The position numbers were made by a program, and so were the translations under genes. The notes under the pieces were generated by a model. It saw only the letters and a list, made by a program, of their open reading frames with translations, had not been told where the DNA came from and made no database searches. Shown one piece after another: positions 18,901-25,987 of a stretch of 64,000 nucleotides of DNA (the stretch's first letter is position 1; every line of letters starts with the position of its first letter). Source of the stretch: Candidatus Pseudobacter hemicellulosilyticus (lineage in GTDB: Bacteria; Bacteroidota; Bacteroidia; Chitinophagales; Chitinophagaceae); the NCBI GenBank assembly GCA_029202545.1, contig CP119311.1, positions 3,534,001 through 3,598,000 on the forward strand. The letters are read 5' to 3'.

Positions 18901-19124
18901 AGCTGTTTCAGTCCTCTCAGGGACGAACACCCGTTTTCAAGTAGGGAAGTCACCTGCTGTTCTACTACATCCGGACTGCTGTTGTTTAGCTGAAAGGCAA
19001 GGTTCAGTACAGGTGAGCTGTCTTTTGGCGCCAGTTCAACGGGCAGGTTCCGTATGGCAAAAAAAGCAGTAATGCTAACGGTCAGGAAAATTAACAGTAC
19101 CCTGAAAGGAGATAGTATGTTCAC
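15963..19124 (-). CDS. RND-family efflux pump inner-membrane protein, divergent from the peptide operon
   Basis: The 1053-aa protein has the RND layout: a first membrane helix (VLLIFLTVSITAFFAI), a periplasmic porter domain, helices 2-6 with GIAIDNGIVMLDHYHR (the proton-relay helix, with one Asp followed by Asn), a second porter domain and helices 8-12. The start is GTG (19122-19124), because no ATG precedes the first membrane helix. No adaptor or outer-membrane channel is adjacent on its own strand. The divergent operon encodes both, plus a second RND protein, so the two pumps may share a periplasmic adaptor and TolC. A dyad at 19234-19252 lies about 110 bp upstream and could control both directions. 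Confidence 0.88.
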   Translation of the reverse strand: MNILSPFRVLLIFLTVSITAFFAIRNLPVELAPKDSSPVLNLAFQLNNSSPDVVEQQVTSLLENGCSSLRGLKQLNSVSNYNGGTIQLSFDRSVDLNYKKIELAAIIRRIYPQLPQGAGYPLISEGQPTKKNVPLLIYSVNADLQVSTIKEQTEAIFRKACADVPGLKEVVVSGDAFMQLNIRFDKEKCRSWHIDAAAISSSLNNYFQTAYPGTINTGRQEQYFMQLPAPQADVQVVKDLSIPTLTGQYVSLKDFAEVYIQEEQPGSYYRINGKNSVSISFFARTGQNELIVAKRIKTIASQLGKKLPEGFTLHAAYDNTTAFREEVNRNYRRLAIALSILLVFILLSYRNWRYACNLFIGLAGALSLTAVAAFLSGISIHLYTLAGLAVAFGIAIDNGIVMLDHYHRQQNRKIFLAILGANLTTIAALSVVFLLPEEEQKNLRDFIIIIITTLAASLLSALWLTPALYKLMPVPKKHTGPGHLHSHSAYRQRIRQLIRENYERSIVFLAHHRKIFLGCLVLAFGLPLFMLPARWDGNNWYQQWYNSSLGNEYYLQNIRPVTDKWLGGSLRLFLKEVYEKRTMRDPGRTILYLTAALPAGNTPEQLNNILTGFENYLLSVKGVAGFITNIHSGQYGAIEISFTDSAAVTSFPNQLKSSLISRSLDWGGVTWSVYGVGQGFNNGNNDGFPGYAITMKGYNYDELEKQANRLARKLGREDRVRNINTNSRLNYTEKESREYVLELNPRLLALSGTDNTHVLKALTQMAQPAGAQGQITIHNQYYAVNVSATDAARFSPYTMMKEDLFIDAGTLVRLDKLGGIVLRSTVSSIYKENRQYIRVLGFEYMGPAQAGQKILDTTLKAMRTEIPAGYTAVDKSNPNSWGTDTRPQRQPLAFALLAIIFFMGSIIFGSLRKPFFMIAVIPVSYMGLMLLFYLGGFHFDQGGYAAFILLGALVANAAILVINDHNTLQKADQAAATNRLLLRAVSNRARTVVLTSLSACCSMIPFLLEGDSQVFWFALAIGAIGGSVFSLFAVLIVLPVLLWQKNTPVNGRE

Positions 19125-19233
19125 AAGATAACGCGGATGGTTGCTGCCAAAGTAACGGTTTTTGGAAATAACTGCGGGGGGTATTTGCAGATTTTATTTT
19201 TGAAGGAGCTGTAAACTTTTGTGAATACTAAGC

Positions 19234-19252
19234 GGTGCGATAATATCGCACC
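19234..19252. promoter_or_regulatory. Dyad module 1 upstream of the HTH gene
   Basis: GGTGCGATA-A-TATCGCACC is a perfect dyad (9-bp arms, 1-bp centre). As RNA it would be a 7-bp stem with a TAATA loop. Eight nt later a block TTAACTTTCCTTGTTGTTT begins, 42 nt before ATG 19303. The dyad, the block and the spacing recur before the peptide gene. Confidence 0.75.
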
Positions 19253-19285
19253 CTAATATATTAACTTTCCTTGTTGTTTGTATTG

Positions 19286-19304
19286 ATTGGCCATAGAGGC
19301 CAAT
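19286..19304 (+). promoter_or_regulatory. Inverted repeat covering the HTH gene start codon
   Basis: ATTGGCC (19286-19292) and GGCCAAT (19298-19304) are perfect reverse complements around ATAGA. The right arm includes the first two bases of ATG 19303, so the RNA hairpin could hide the start codon. Confidence 0.45.
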
Positions 19305-19590
19305 GCAGTACTATATCTTGAACCCTATCCAATACTGCTGTATGCCAGCCAGGTACTTTCAAAGATTTGAAACAATTGATCAGCTGATTCACATAAAAGG
19401 TACTGGGTCTCCACACCAGCTTGCTACCCGCCTTGGGATTTCCAAAAGACGTTTATATGAATATCTGGCCCTGATGAAAGAAATGGGCGCTGATATCAGG
19501 TATTGCAAACACCGGCAAAGTTATTATTACCAGACAGATGGCAGGTTCATTTTCAGATTTGTTTGCGGAGTAGCAGATAATCTTGTGTGA
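19303..19590 (+). CDS. Small HTH DNA-binding protein, putative regulator of the peptide operon
   Basis: The 95-aa protein has a DeoR/HTH_11-like helix-turn-helix at residues 36-62 (SPHQLATRLGISKRRLYEYL) followed by a short wing (ADIRYCKHRQSYYYQ). There is no effector domain. It lies between two near-identical dyads, one before its own gene and one before the next gene, which makes it the obvious candidate to bind them and control both promoters. ATG 19303 is supported by spacing: it lies 42 nt after the start of the conserved T-rich block, against 43 nt for the peptide gene. ATG 19342 (MPARYFQRFE) is the alternative. Function as a repressor or activator is inference. Confidence 0.75.
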   Translation: MQYYILNPIQYCCMPARYFQRFETIDQLIHIKGTGSPHQLATRLGISKRRLYEYLALMKEMGADIRYCKHRQSYYYQTDGRFIFRFVCGVADNLV

Positions 19591-19600
19591 TTTTCAGCAG

Positions 19601-19617
19601 GTGCGGTAATACCGCAC
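19601..19617. promoter_or_regulatory. Dyad module 2 upstream of the peptide gene
   Basis: GTGCGGTA-A-TACCGCAC is a perfect dyad. Compared with module 1 the pair next to the TAATA centre changes from A/T to G/C on both sides, a compensated change. TTAATTTTCCTTATTGTTT follows 9 nt later and ATG 19670 lies 43 nt after that block begins. Confidence 0.75.
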
Positions 19618-19669
19618 TATGCCGTCTTAATTTTCCTTATTGTTTCTGTTAAACCTAAAAAATAATCTT

Positions 19670-20092
19670 ATGATCAAAGAGATCGCCCAAAGCCGCAGGC
19701 TTAGAAAAATTACTTTGGCCACATCCGCATTAGTGATGAGTGCTGGCCTGGTTACCTCACTGACCTCTTTCCAGAGTTCCGGAGCAGGTTGTTATCCTGA
19801 ATATGGTCATGGTGAAGGATGGGATGCCGTAGAGGAAGTATGTCCCACGGAATATTGGAAAAAAGTGACTACCTATACCACGGGTTCAGGGGCAGGTGTA
19901 GTGTATGTTGATAGCGGACATGAGATAGAAAATACGGGCATTTATGCAGCGGTCAGCGGGTATTATAATCCGGAGGATGTAATGCTGCACTGGAGCTGGC
20001 TGGAAGCTTACAAGGAATGTTGTGTGCAGGCCCCCTACTATTATTATTCCTGTACAACAACCATACCCTGTTCGCCGGCGGAGATACACTAA
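19670..20092 (+). CDS. Exported cysteine-containing peptide/small protein, putative product of the modification operon
   Basis: The 140-aa product has a basic N-terminus (SRRLRKITL), a hydrophobic signal-like segment (about 14-32, TLATSALVMSAGLV) and a mature part rich in Gly, Tyr, Thr and Ser. Six cysteines lie at 41, 58, 117, 118, 128 and 134, the last four in a Tyr-rich tail. It resembles in layout the NVEALA-type small exported proteins of Bacteroidales, which also sit beside beta-propeller lipoproteins, but the NVEALA motif itself is absent. It precedes genes for a LanC-like protein, three glycosyltransferases and an export machine, so I infer it is the substrate. ATG 19670 was chosen; an upstream TTG at 19640 lies inside the conserved leader block. 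Confidence 0.7.
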   Translation: MIKEIAQSRRLRKITLATSALVMSAGLVTSLTSFQSSGAGCYPEYGHGEGWDAVEEVCPTEYWKKVTTYTTGSGAGVVYVDSGHEIENTGIYAAVSGYYNPEDVMLHWSWLEAYKECCVQAPYYYYSCTTTIPCSPAEIH

Positions 20093-20208
20093 CTGGTGTG
20101 TAAGTGTATACAATACCTCTGTGCCAGGTGTAATTGCCAACCCTGCACAGAGGTATTCCTGACCTAAACCACCTGAATGCCTTCCTGTATAGAAATTGTT
20201 TGTTGTCT

Positions 20209-21489
20209 ATGAAAACGAATTTGCTTTGCCGCCTGTTATGGCTGGCAACTGCGCTCTGTTCACTTTCCTGTAATCTGATCAGTAAGGACAGGAAACCTCC
20301 GAAAGTTATTCCGCCCATAAAGGAGATCTCATTGGATCCACAGCCCGTTCCCGCCAGTACCGGTAAGCTGGAGTTTTCAGGCATATCCCTGACAGATGTA
20401 GCCGTCATCCCGCTGGATAATACAGACAGCCAGGCAGTCATTGCCGGAACGGACCGGCTGATTTTCCGGAATAACTTCATTTATAATTTCGACCTCAGAA
20501 AGGAAAAGTCAATTGCCATTTTCGACCGGAAGGGCCGCTTCGTTAAAAAAATTCAAAAACAGGGCGGTGCTGAGGATGAATACCAATCCATCAAGGATGC
20601 CAGGATCAATACCCTCAATGGCGATATTGAATTGCTGTGCAATATGGGAACTAAGCTGATCATATATGATTCATTGGGGAACTATAAGTCGTATTACCGT
20701 ATGACGGAATGCCCCGGACCTAAATTTTTCTATCATATTGGCGGCAGCATTTATCTCTATGAACAGTTCCTGGCCTGTGGCGATAAGCTGATGAAAAGGG
20801 GGACAGGCTACAGGCTTGTTAAAAGATCCCTGGCTAACCCCGAAGGGCCTGGCGAAAAATTCCTCCCTTATAATTTCTCCGTTACCGTTCCTGACGCCGC
20901 TTTGAATTTTGACGCATTCAGCGCCTGCAGCTGGTCGGCCGATACAGCCCTTCTGTATGAGAACTTTAATGATACAGTTTACCATGTGACCGCTGGTGCT
21001 GTTGGTTACAGGTATGTTGTCAGGTTTACCGGAGAAAAGCAGAAACCCGATAACCTGTTGACGGATGATGCTATATCCAATATAACAGGTCACCTGCGTG
21101 CCAATAAGTTATCCCGCGTGATCAGGTTCCTGGAAAACGAAACCCATATCTCTATATTTTATGGGTATTATAACTGGAAGGAACAGCTGACCACCGTGAA
21201 CAATGCTTTTTATGATAAAGGCTCCGGAAGAACAACGGTCTTCCGGAACGACCGGCTGCTGGCAAAAGCCGGGGACACCCCATTCTATTTTTCCAATTAC
21301 CTGGTGCCGGCCTTCCTGGATGATTCGGGTCGTTTTGTGAGTATGATAGGGGCAGATGATCTGTCCCTGCTGCTGACCCTTAAAGCTGAAAACAACAGTT
21401 CCTTTTTTAAGAAGTCTGGACTGCAGCAGGTGAAGGCAGGAGGAAACCCGGTGCTGATATGTTATACTATTAATGCATTAAACCAATAA
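20209..21489 (+). CDS. 6-bladed beta-propeller lipoprotein
   Basis: The 426-aa protein starts at ATG 20209 (MKTNLLCRLLWLATALCSLSC), giving a lipoprotein signal with Cys21. The rest shows repeated propeller-blade strands: IAIFDRKGRFVKKI (followed by QKQGGAEDEY), ELLCNMGTKLIIYDSLGNY and further blades to the C-terminus. This matches the 6-bladed beta-propeller lipoproteins of Bacteroidota that sit next to small exported peptides. Their function is unknown; a binding or surface-display role for the neighbouring peptide is inference. It starts 116 nt after the peptide gene and is followed 4 nt later by the next lipoprotein gene. An upstream in-frame ATG at 20134 would bury the signal sequence. 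Confidence 0.8.
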   Translation: MKTNLLCRLLWLATALCSLSCNLISKDRKPPKVIPPIKEISLDPQPVPASTGKLEFSGISLTDVAVIPLDNTDSQAVIAGTDRLIFRNNFIYNFDLRKEKSIAIFDRKGRFVKKIQKQGGAEDEYQSIKDARINTLNGDIELLCNMGTKLIIYDSLGNYKSYYRMTECPGPKFFYHIGGSIYLYEQFLACGDKLMKRGTGYRLVKRSLANPEGPGEKFLPYNFSVTVPDAALNFDAFSACSWSADTALLYENFNDTVYHVTAGAVGYRYVVRFTGEKQKPDNLLTDDAISNITGHLRANKLSRVIRFLENETHISIFYGYYNWKEQLTTVNNAFYDKGSGRTTVFRNDRLLAKAGDTPFYFSNYLVPAFLDDSGRFVSMIGADDLSLLLTLKAENNSSFFKKSGLQQVKAGGNPVLICYTINALNQ

Positions 21490-21493
21490 CGAT

Positions 21494-22075
21494 ATGCGAT
21501 CTATTTGCCGGTCCCTCCTACCTGTACTGCTCCTTATGACCTGTATGCCGGCCTGTTCCGATGACGGTAGTGTAGGCGAGCTGGATGAAAAAGTATACAG
21601 GAAGATGAAAGAAAGTATCGACAGGGAGAAAGCGATCCAGGAAAGGCTGGTGTTAGCGGCCTATGCCGACAATGGTGATACGGTGAAGGTGGCTACCGAC
21701 CTGTCAGACCAGGATATACTGGTCTTTAAGTTCTCAGACAGCGATTGCGATCTCTGTATAGACTCCATTGCCGGCTACCTGTCCCGCAACAAAACAGGGA
21801 TCAGGATGCGGCTGGAGGTATGGAACCAGGTGGCAGGGACAAAGGCCATGTATGCTGACAAAAGCTGGTATGACAATATTGAGAACGTCCGGTTCCGAAT
21901 TGTACACCAGGAGTTGAATGCATTGACAAGCAATGGCCAGGGGAAATCCTATTTATTCATCTACAATGGGAAGGATAAAACGGTACGGAATATCTTTTTT
22001 CCCAATATTGATCAGTTCGGGAATGTAGAACGTTACCTGGAAATTGTAGAAAAGAAATATCGTCTCCATATCTGA
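21494..22075 (+). CDS. Thioredoxin-fold-like lipoprotein with CxxC
   Basis: The 193-aa protein has a lipoprotein signal ending CMPAC (Cys21). The acidic SDDG after the lipidated cysteine resembles the surface-export signal of Bacteroidota lipoproteins. The later segment ILVFKFSDSDCDLCIDSI has a CxxC (Cys85, Cys88) after a beta strand, as in thioredoxin folds, and ends with a strand/helix pair (SYLFIYNG; VERYLEIVEKKY). The match to thioredoxin is weak outside this region. In context it could act on the cysteines of the 140-aa peptide. Spacing to both neighbours is under 10 nt, so it is in the same transcript. Confidence 0.65.
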   Translation: MRSICRSLLPVLLLMTCMPACSDDGSVGELDEKVYRKMKESIDREKAIQERLVLAAYADNGDTVKVATDLSDQDILVFKFSDSDCDLCIDSIAGYLSRNKTGIRMRLEVWNQVAGTKAMYADKSWYDNIENVRFRIVHQELNALTSNGQGKSYLFIYNGKDKTVRNIFFPNIDQFGNVERYLEIVEKKYRLHI

Positions 22076-22083
22076 TAAGCGCT

Positions 22084-23190
22084 ATGAACCAATTGATCCA
22101 TCGCCGGTTTGTAAACTATATTTTGCTGAATGCCTCTTTTCAGAACAGGATCGGCCTTTTTGACGGAAAGACCGCTGTCAGTATTTACCTGGCTATGGCC
22201 GCTGAAGCTTTCCCCGACTTTGCAGCTGATGCTGCTTCTTTCTCTTTTCTTGAAGAGATCCAGGAGCATATGAGCTTTGGTAGCCCCTTGGGTTTTGGAA
22301 GTGGTATGGCTGGTTATGGTTGCGTACTGGAATACCTGGCCGGCAAGGACCTGTTGGCTGAGGACACTTCTGAGTTACTGGAAGAACCGGAAAAACATAT
22401 CCTGGGCTTTGTTTACCGGGCGGCAAGCCAGGAGCCCGGACTGAACAACGGGATCAGTGGAATGGGGATGTACCTGTTGCAGAGGCTGAAAAGTAAAACG
22501 CCACCCGGACAATTTCAGCAGCTGCTGTTAAAAGAGGCTGCTATTGGTTGCGTGGACCAGCTGCGGAAATTATGGGATGCTGTCAGAAAAGAGGGAAAAA
22601 GGAATATTGATATCAGTTTGTGGAATGGCTGGCCGGGTGTAGTGCTTTTTTTGAACGAGCTGCGCAAAACAGGTTGGTTTGAACCGGAGGTAACTGCTTT
22701 CCTGCAGGAGATGGTGGAGTTTTTATGGAGGATTGTACAAAAGAACCGGCAAAACTGGCACTGGGATTACCTGAGCTGCTGGCTGGCCATCTTCCAGGCA
22801 GGCTTTGACAGGGCAGACTATACGTTGCATCCCGATAAACTAAAACTATTCGATAAACAGCTGCAGTTTGGCTTTGCCTCTATTGAGCATATAGCTGCGC
22901 GTAAAAGGATGTGGTATGCACTGGAGCTAAGTATTATTGAGCGGCAGTTTGAGCAGGCAGCCGCGGGCAAAGCGGCGAGGAAGATAAAGAAGCTGGCAGA
23001 GGAAGGCCTTGAACAGCGGCCTGTCCCGGAACTGTTCCCTCCTGGCATGAGGCAGCTGGAAGTGCCGGTAGGTTTGCTGGAAGGCGTTTGTGGTACTGCG
23101 CTGCCCCTGCTGACTATGGAAACAGGCCGGTACGACTGGCTTTCAATGTTTGGAATTTTTGTAAAGCAATCCCATGCAGAAAAGAATTGA
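22084..23190 (+). CDS. LanC-like double-toroid protein lacking the zinc-site motifs
   Basis: The 368-aa protein has at least five repeats of the lanthionine cyclase type: GLFDGKTAVSIYL (24-36), GSGMAGYGCVLEYL (72-85), NNGISGMGMYLL (121-132), LWNGWPGVVLFL (179-190) and GLLEGVCGTALPLL (330-343). The zinc ligands of true LanC enzymes, found in WCYG and CHG motifs, are not present; the matching places read WHWDYLSCWLAIF and LEGVCG. So cyclase chemistry is doubtful, and a scaffolding or peptide-binding role is possible. No LanB dehydratase, LanM or radical SAM enzyme is in the operon. The gene overlaps the next one by 17 nt. Confidence 0.75.
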   Translation: MNQLIHRRFVNYILLNASFQNRIGLFDGKTAVSIYLAMAAEAFPDFAADAASFSFLEEIQEHMSFGSPLGFGSGMAGYGCVLEYLAGKDLLAEDTSELLEEPEKHILGFVYRAASQEPGLNNGISGMGMYLLQRLKSKTPPGQFQQLLLKEAAIGCVDQLRKLWDAVRKEGKRNIDISLWNGWPGVVLFLNELRKTGWFEPEVTAFLQEMVEFLWRIVQKNRQNWHWDYLSCWLAIFQAGFDRADYTLHPDKLKLFDKQLQFGFASIEHIAARKRMWYALELSIIERQFEQAAAGKAARKIKKLAEEGLEQRPVPELFPPGMRQLEVPVGLLEGVCGTALPLLTMETGRYDWLSMFGIFVKQSHAEKN

Positions 23191-23974
23191 TCTTTCAGAT
23201 ACCAGCTTTGTTATCCCTGTGCGGATTGACAGTGCAGACAGGATTGATAATTTAACCGTTATTGTCAGTTACCTGAATACTTATTTTGATACTACCATCA
23301 TCATCCTTGAGTCTGACAAAGAGCCGCGGGTGAAAGAACTGACGCCCGGTAGTTATGAATATATCTTTATTGAATCCACCGCACCGTTGTTTGACAGGAC
23401 TTCCAACAATAACCGCCTGCTGAATGCCTGTAACACGCCCATAGCCGTTTTATATGATGCGGATGTTATTATCCCTCCTGATCAGTTGCTGAAAGCCATT
23501 GAGGGCATCCGTAAAAAAAGCTGGCATTTTTCCCTGCCCTATGATGGCCGGTTTATACAGGTGGATAAATACTGCCGTCAGCTGTTTAAAAAAACATTGC
23601 GGCTTGATTTTTTGCAGGAGGCCGAATGGCTCTTTGAAACCAGTACCTGGAATTCTGTCGGCGGCTGTTTTGTTTGCCAGCTTGCCGAATACAAAAAGAA
23701 TGGAATGGAGAACGAAAGTATCGAAGGCTGGGGCCATGACGATGCGGAAAGAGTGAAACGGCTACGGAAGCTGGGCTATTATATAAACAGGTCATCGGGG
23801 CCGCTTTATCATTTATGCCATAGCCGCAGCAACAATTCTTACTTTTTTGACCAGGCAAGGGCCGCCGCCAGCTTCGGGACCTACTTTAACATATGCTCCA
23901 GCTCCCGGCAGGCTGTACAGCAGGAAATAAAACAATGGGAGCAAAAGCGGTCGCTATATGACAGACACCAATAA
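23174..23974 (+). CDS. Glycosyltransferase, GT2/GT7-like with DxD and GWG motifs
   Basis: The 266-aa protein shows an N-terminal nucleotide-sugar fold (DTSFVIPVRIDSADRIDNL), the metal-binding DAD at 95-97 (AVLYDADVII) and the galactosyltransferase C-terminal motif GWGHDDAERVKRL (185-197), which fits the galactosyltransferase-related group. The sugar is not readable. There is no membrane segment, so it is cytoplasmic and would act before export. It overlaps the LanC-like gene and the next glycosyltransferase by 17 nt each, suggesting translational coupling. The start ATG 23174 gives the whole first strand. Confidence 0.8.
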   Translation: MQKRIDLSDTSFVIPVRIDSADRIDNLTVIVSYLNTYFDTTIIILESDKEPRVKELTPGSYEYIFIESTAPLFDRTSNNNRLLNACNTPIAVLYDADVIIPPDQLLKAIEGIRKKSWHFSLPYDGRFIQVDKYCRQLFKKTLRLDFLQEAEWLFETSTWNSVGGCFVCQLAEYKKNGMENESIEGWGHDDAERVKRLRKLGYYINRSSGPLYHLCHSRSNNSYFFDQARAAASFGTYFNICSSSRQAVQQEIKQWEQKRSLYDRHQ

Positions 23975-24683
23975 TATAATTCAAAGCCTGTGGATAGGGA
24001 AGGCTTTGTCCGATATGGAGCAGCTCTGCATTGAGTCTTACCTGCAGAACGGCCATGCCTTTCATTTGTACGCTTACGCCGGTATTGAAAATGTACCGGC
24101 CGGGACAGTACTGTGTAATGCCAATGAGGTCATTCACCATTCCAGGATCTTCCTGGATAACCGGGGTTCGGTGGCCTCCTTTGCAGACTGGTTTCGCTAC
24201 CAGCTGCTGTATGAGAAGGGTGGCTGGTGGGTGGATATGGATACTGTTTGCCTGCAATATTTCTCCATAGAAGCGCCCTGTTGTTTTGTAACGGAGGGCG
24301 CCATGAATGGCCGGGAGGGGAAGATCACCAACGGTTACATAAAATCATATCCCGGCAATAGTATTCTTAAAGATTGCCTGGAGTTTATCCTTGCCGCGGA
24401 TCATGGCGCTGTTCAATGGGGAAGTTTTGGACCGGCGCTGTTGCAGGAAATGGTGCAACGGAATGATGGGATGGCCTTTGTACAGCCTCCCGCCGGTTTT
24501 AACCCGGTCCATTGGTTCGAGATGTATAAACTCATCACCCGGCAGGAAAACCTGGATTGCAGCAGGGCTTTTGGCGTACATCTCTGGAATGAGATATGGC
24601 GTTTGGGGTACCTGGATAAAAATGCCACCTATCATCCTGACAGCCTCTATGAAAGGTTAAAAAGAACGTATTTGTTACTATAA
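23958..24683 (+). CDS. Glycosyltransferase, GT32-like (sugar-binding DXD)
   Basis: The 241-aa protein carries the GT32 pattern: an N-terminal IIQSLWIGKALS segment, SFADWFRYQLLYEKGGWWVD leading into the DMD motif (93-95), and a later NGYIKSYPGN. These enzymes transfer hexoses or hexosamines from nucleotide sugars. The acceptor cannot be read; in this operon the exported peptide is the simplest candidate. It overlaps the preceding glycosyltransferase by 17 nt and the next starts 11 nt downstream. It has no signal peptide or membrane helix. Confidence 0.8.
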   Translation: MTDTNNIIQSLWIGKALSDMEQLCIESYLQNGHAFHLYAYAGIENVPAGTVLCNANEVIHHSRIFLDNRGSVASFADWFRYQLLYEKGGWWVDMDTVCLQYFSIEAPCCFVTEGAMNGREGKITNGYIKSYPGNSILKDCLEFILAADHGAVQWGSFGPALLQEMVQRNDGMAFVQPPAGFNPVHWFEMYKLITRQENLDCSRAFGVHLWNEIWRLGYLDKNATYHPDSLYERLKRTYLLL

Positions 24684-24694
24684 AGCTGTTAAAC

Positions 24695-25984
24695 ATGAGC
24701 AACGCATCCGGACGGAAGGTCAGTGTAGTGTTGTTTTTTTGTGCCCTGCGCACCGGCCATTTTGGTCAGAAGACTTTTGTGGACAGGGTTATATCTTTTT
24801 TCAGGGAGGATCCCGGTATTGATATTACTATCATACACACGGACTCAACAGCATCCAGGGAACTGACTATTGTAAAGGAAGATGGTATCACAAATCTGCT
24901 TGTTCCTGCACCGGAAAATAAAATGCATATCAATGCGCTGCAGGACCAGTTCCAGAAAAAATATGCCCACAGGCTGCTGGATATTCTTTTCCCTTATGTC
25001 AGAAACCTGCCGAATGTCGTGTTCTGGGTGAATTCAATTGATTACCTGAATGTTTGTGTGGCTATCAGGGAGCGGTTTGAAAATGTTCAGCTCCTATATG
25101 TACACCATGCCTGGAGCTGGAAAGGGTTTATCAATATGGCCGACCAGGAATTTGCCCGGCACTGGAAAAAAGGGAACAACGCTATCAGTCCCGGCGCTTT
25201 TGAAATGACCGGTTACCAGCAGAAAATAGCCTCCCTGGCTGACCGGATCATTACTGTAACCGCACATGCCAGCACTTATTTTGAGGAAGTGCTGGGGATC
25301 CATGCACGTAAATTAAGGTTGATCTATAATGGGATTGATACAGAGAGAGAAATAGCCAGGGATAAAAAGGCATTGAAGCATAAATACGGGATTGGCGAGC
25401 AGGAGCAGCTGATCATTTTTGCAGGGCGGCTGACAAAAGAAAAAGGCGCTTATTGCATAGTAGATGCTTTTAACCTGGTAGCTCAAAGGCATAGCAATAG
25501 CCGGCTCCTGGTTATTGGCGATGGGGAAATAGCAAAATGTTTGTCGCGCGCTGCTTCCAACTGGAGCAGGATCAGTTTTACTGGGGAGATAACCCATGAG
25601 CAGGTCCAGGAACTGTATAGTATAGCTGCTATAGGCGTGCAGCCATCCCTGATTGAGCAGTGCAGCTTTACCGCGCTGGAGATGGCGCTTTACCACCTGC
25701 CCATGCTGGTCAGCAATGATATTGGCCTGAATGAAATGTTCCGGGATGGCATCGATGCATTAATGGTCGGCGTTAAATATGACACCGAAGGGATCAAATA
25801 CCTTGATCCGGAAGAGATCGCTGATAAGCTCATTTACCTGTTAGAAAATCCTTCAGTTGCGGAAACGCTTGGGGAGAGGGCTTATGATAGAGTTTCCCAA
25901 AAGTTCAACATACAGCAAATGAGACGGGGGTATATGGATACCATTGAAACCTTCAGCAATAGTTTTGAGCCAGCCGGGATATAG
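24695..25984 (+). CDS. Glycosyltransferase family 4 protein (GT-B)
   Basis: The 429-aa protein has a GT-B fold. The N-terminal domain includes YVHHAWSWKGF and ITVTAHASTYF. The C-terminal domain has IFAGRLTKEKGAYCIVDAF, LLVIGDGE and the donor-site motif GVQPSLIEQCSFTALEMALY, with Glu residues of the EX7E type. It resembles the glycosyltransferases that accompany peptide-modifying cassettes in Bacteroidales, but I state that from memory of the family and it is unverified. It is the third glycosyltransferase in a row and belongs to a third structural family. It lies 3 nt before the adaptor gene. Confidence 0.85.
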   Translation: MSNASGRKVSVVLFFCALRTGHFGQKTFVDRVISFFREDPGIDITIIHTDSTASRELTIVKEDGITNLLVPAPENKMHINALQDQFQKKYAHRLLDILFPYVRNLPNVVFWVNSIDYLNVCVAIRERFENVQLLYVHHAWSWKGFINMADQEFARHWKKGNNAISPGAFEMTGYQQKIASLADRIITVTAHASTYFEEVLGIHARKLRLIYNGIDTEREIARDKKALKHKYGIGEQEQLIIFAGRLTKEKGAYCIVDAFNLVAQRHSNSRLLVIGDGEIAKCLSRAASNWSRISFTGEITHEQVQELYSIAAIGVQPSLIEQCSFTALEMALYHLPMLVSNDIGLNEMFRDGIDALMVGVKYDTEGIKYLDPEEIADKLIYLLENPSVAETLGERAYDRVSQKFNIQQMRRGYMDTIETFSNSFEPAGI

Positions 25985-25987
25985 ACA

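Noticed and set aside
22084..23190. Calling the operon a class I or II lanthipeptide cluster
   Set aside because: There is no LanB, LanM or dedicated LanT/LanP, and the LanC-like protein lacks the zinc ligands.
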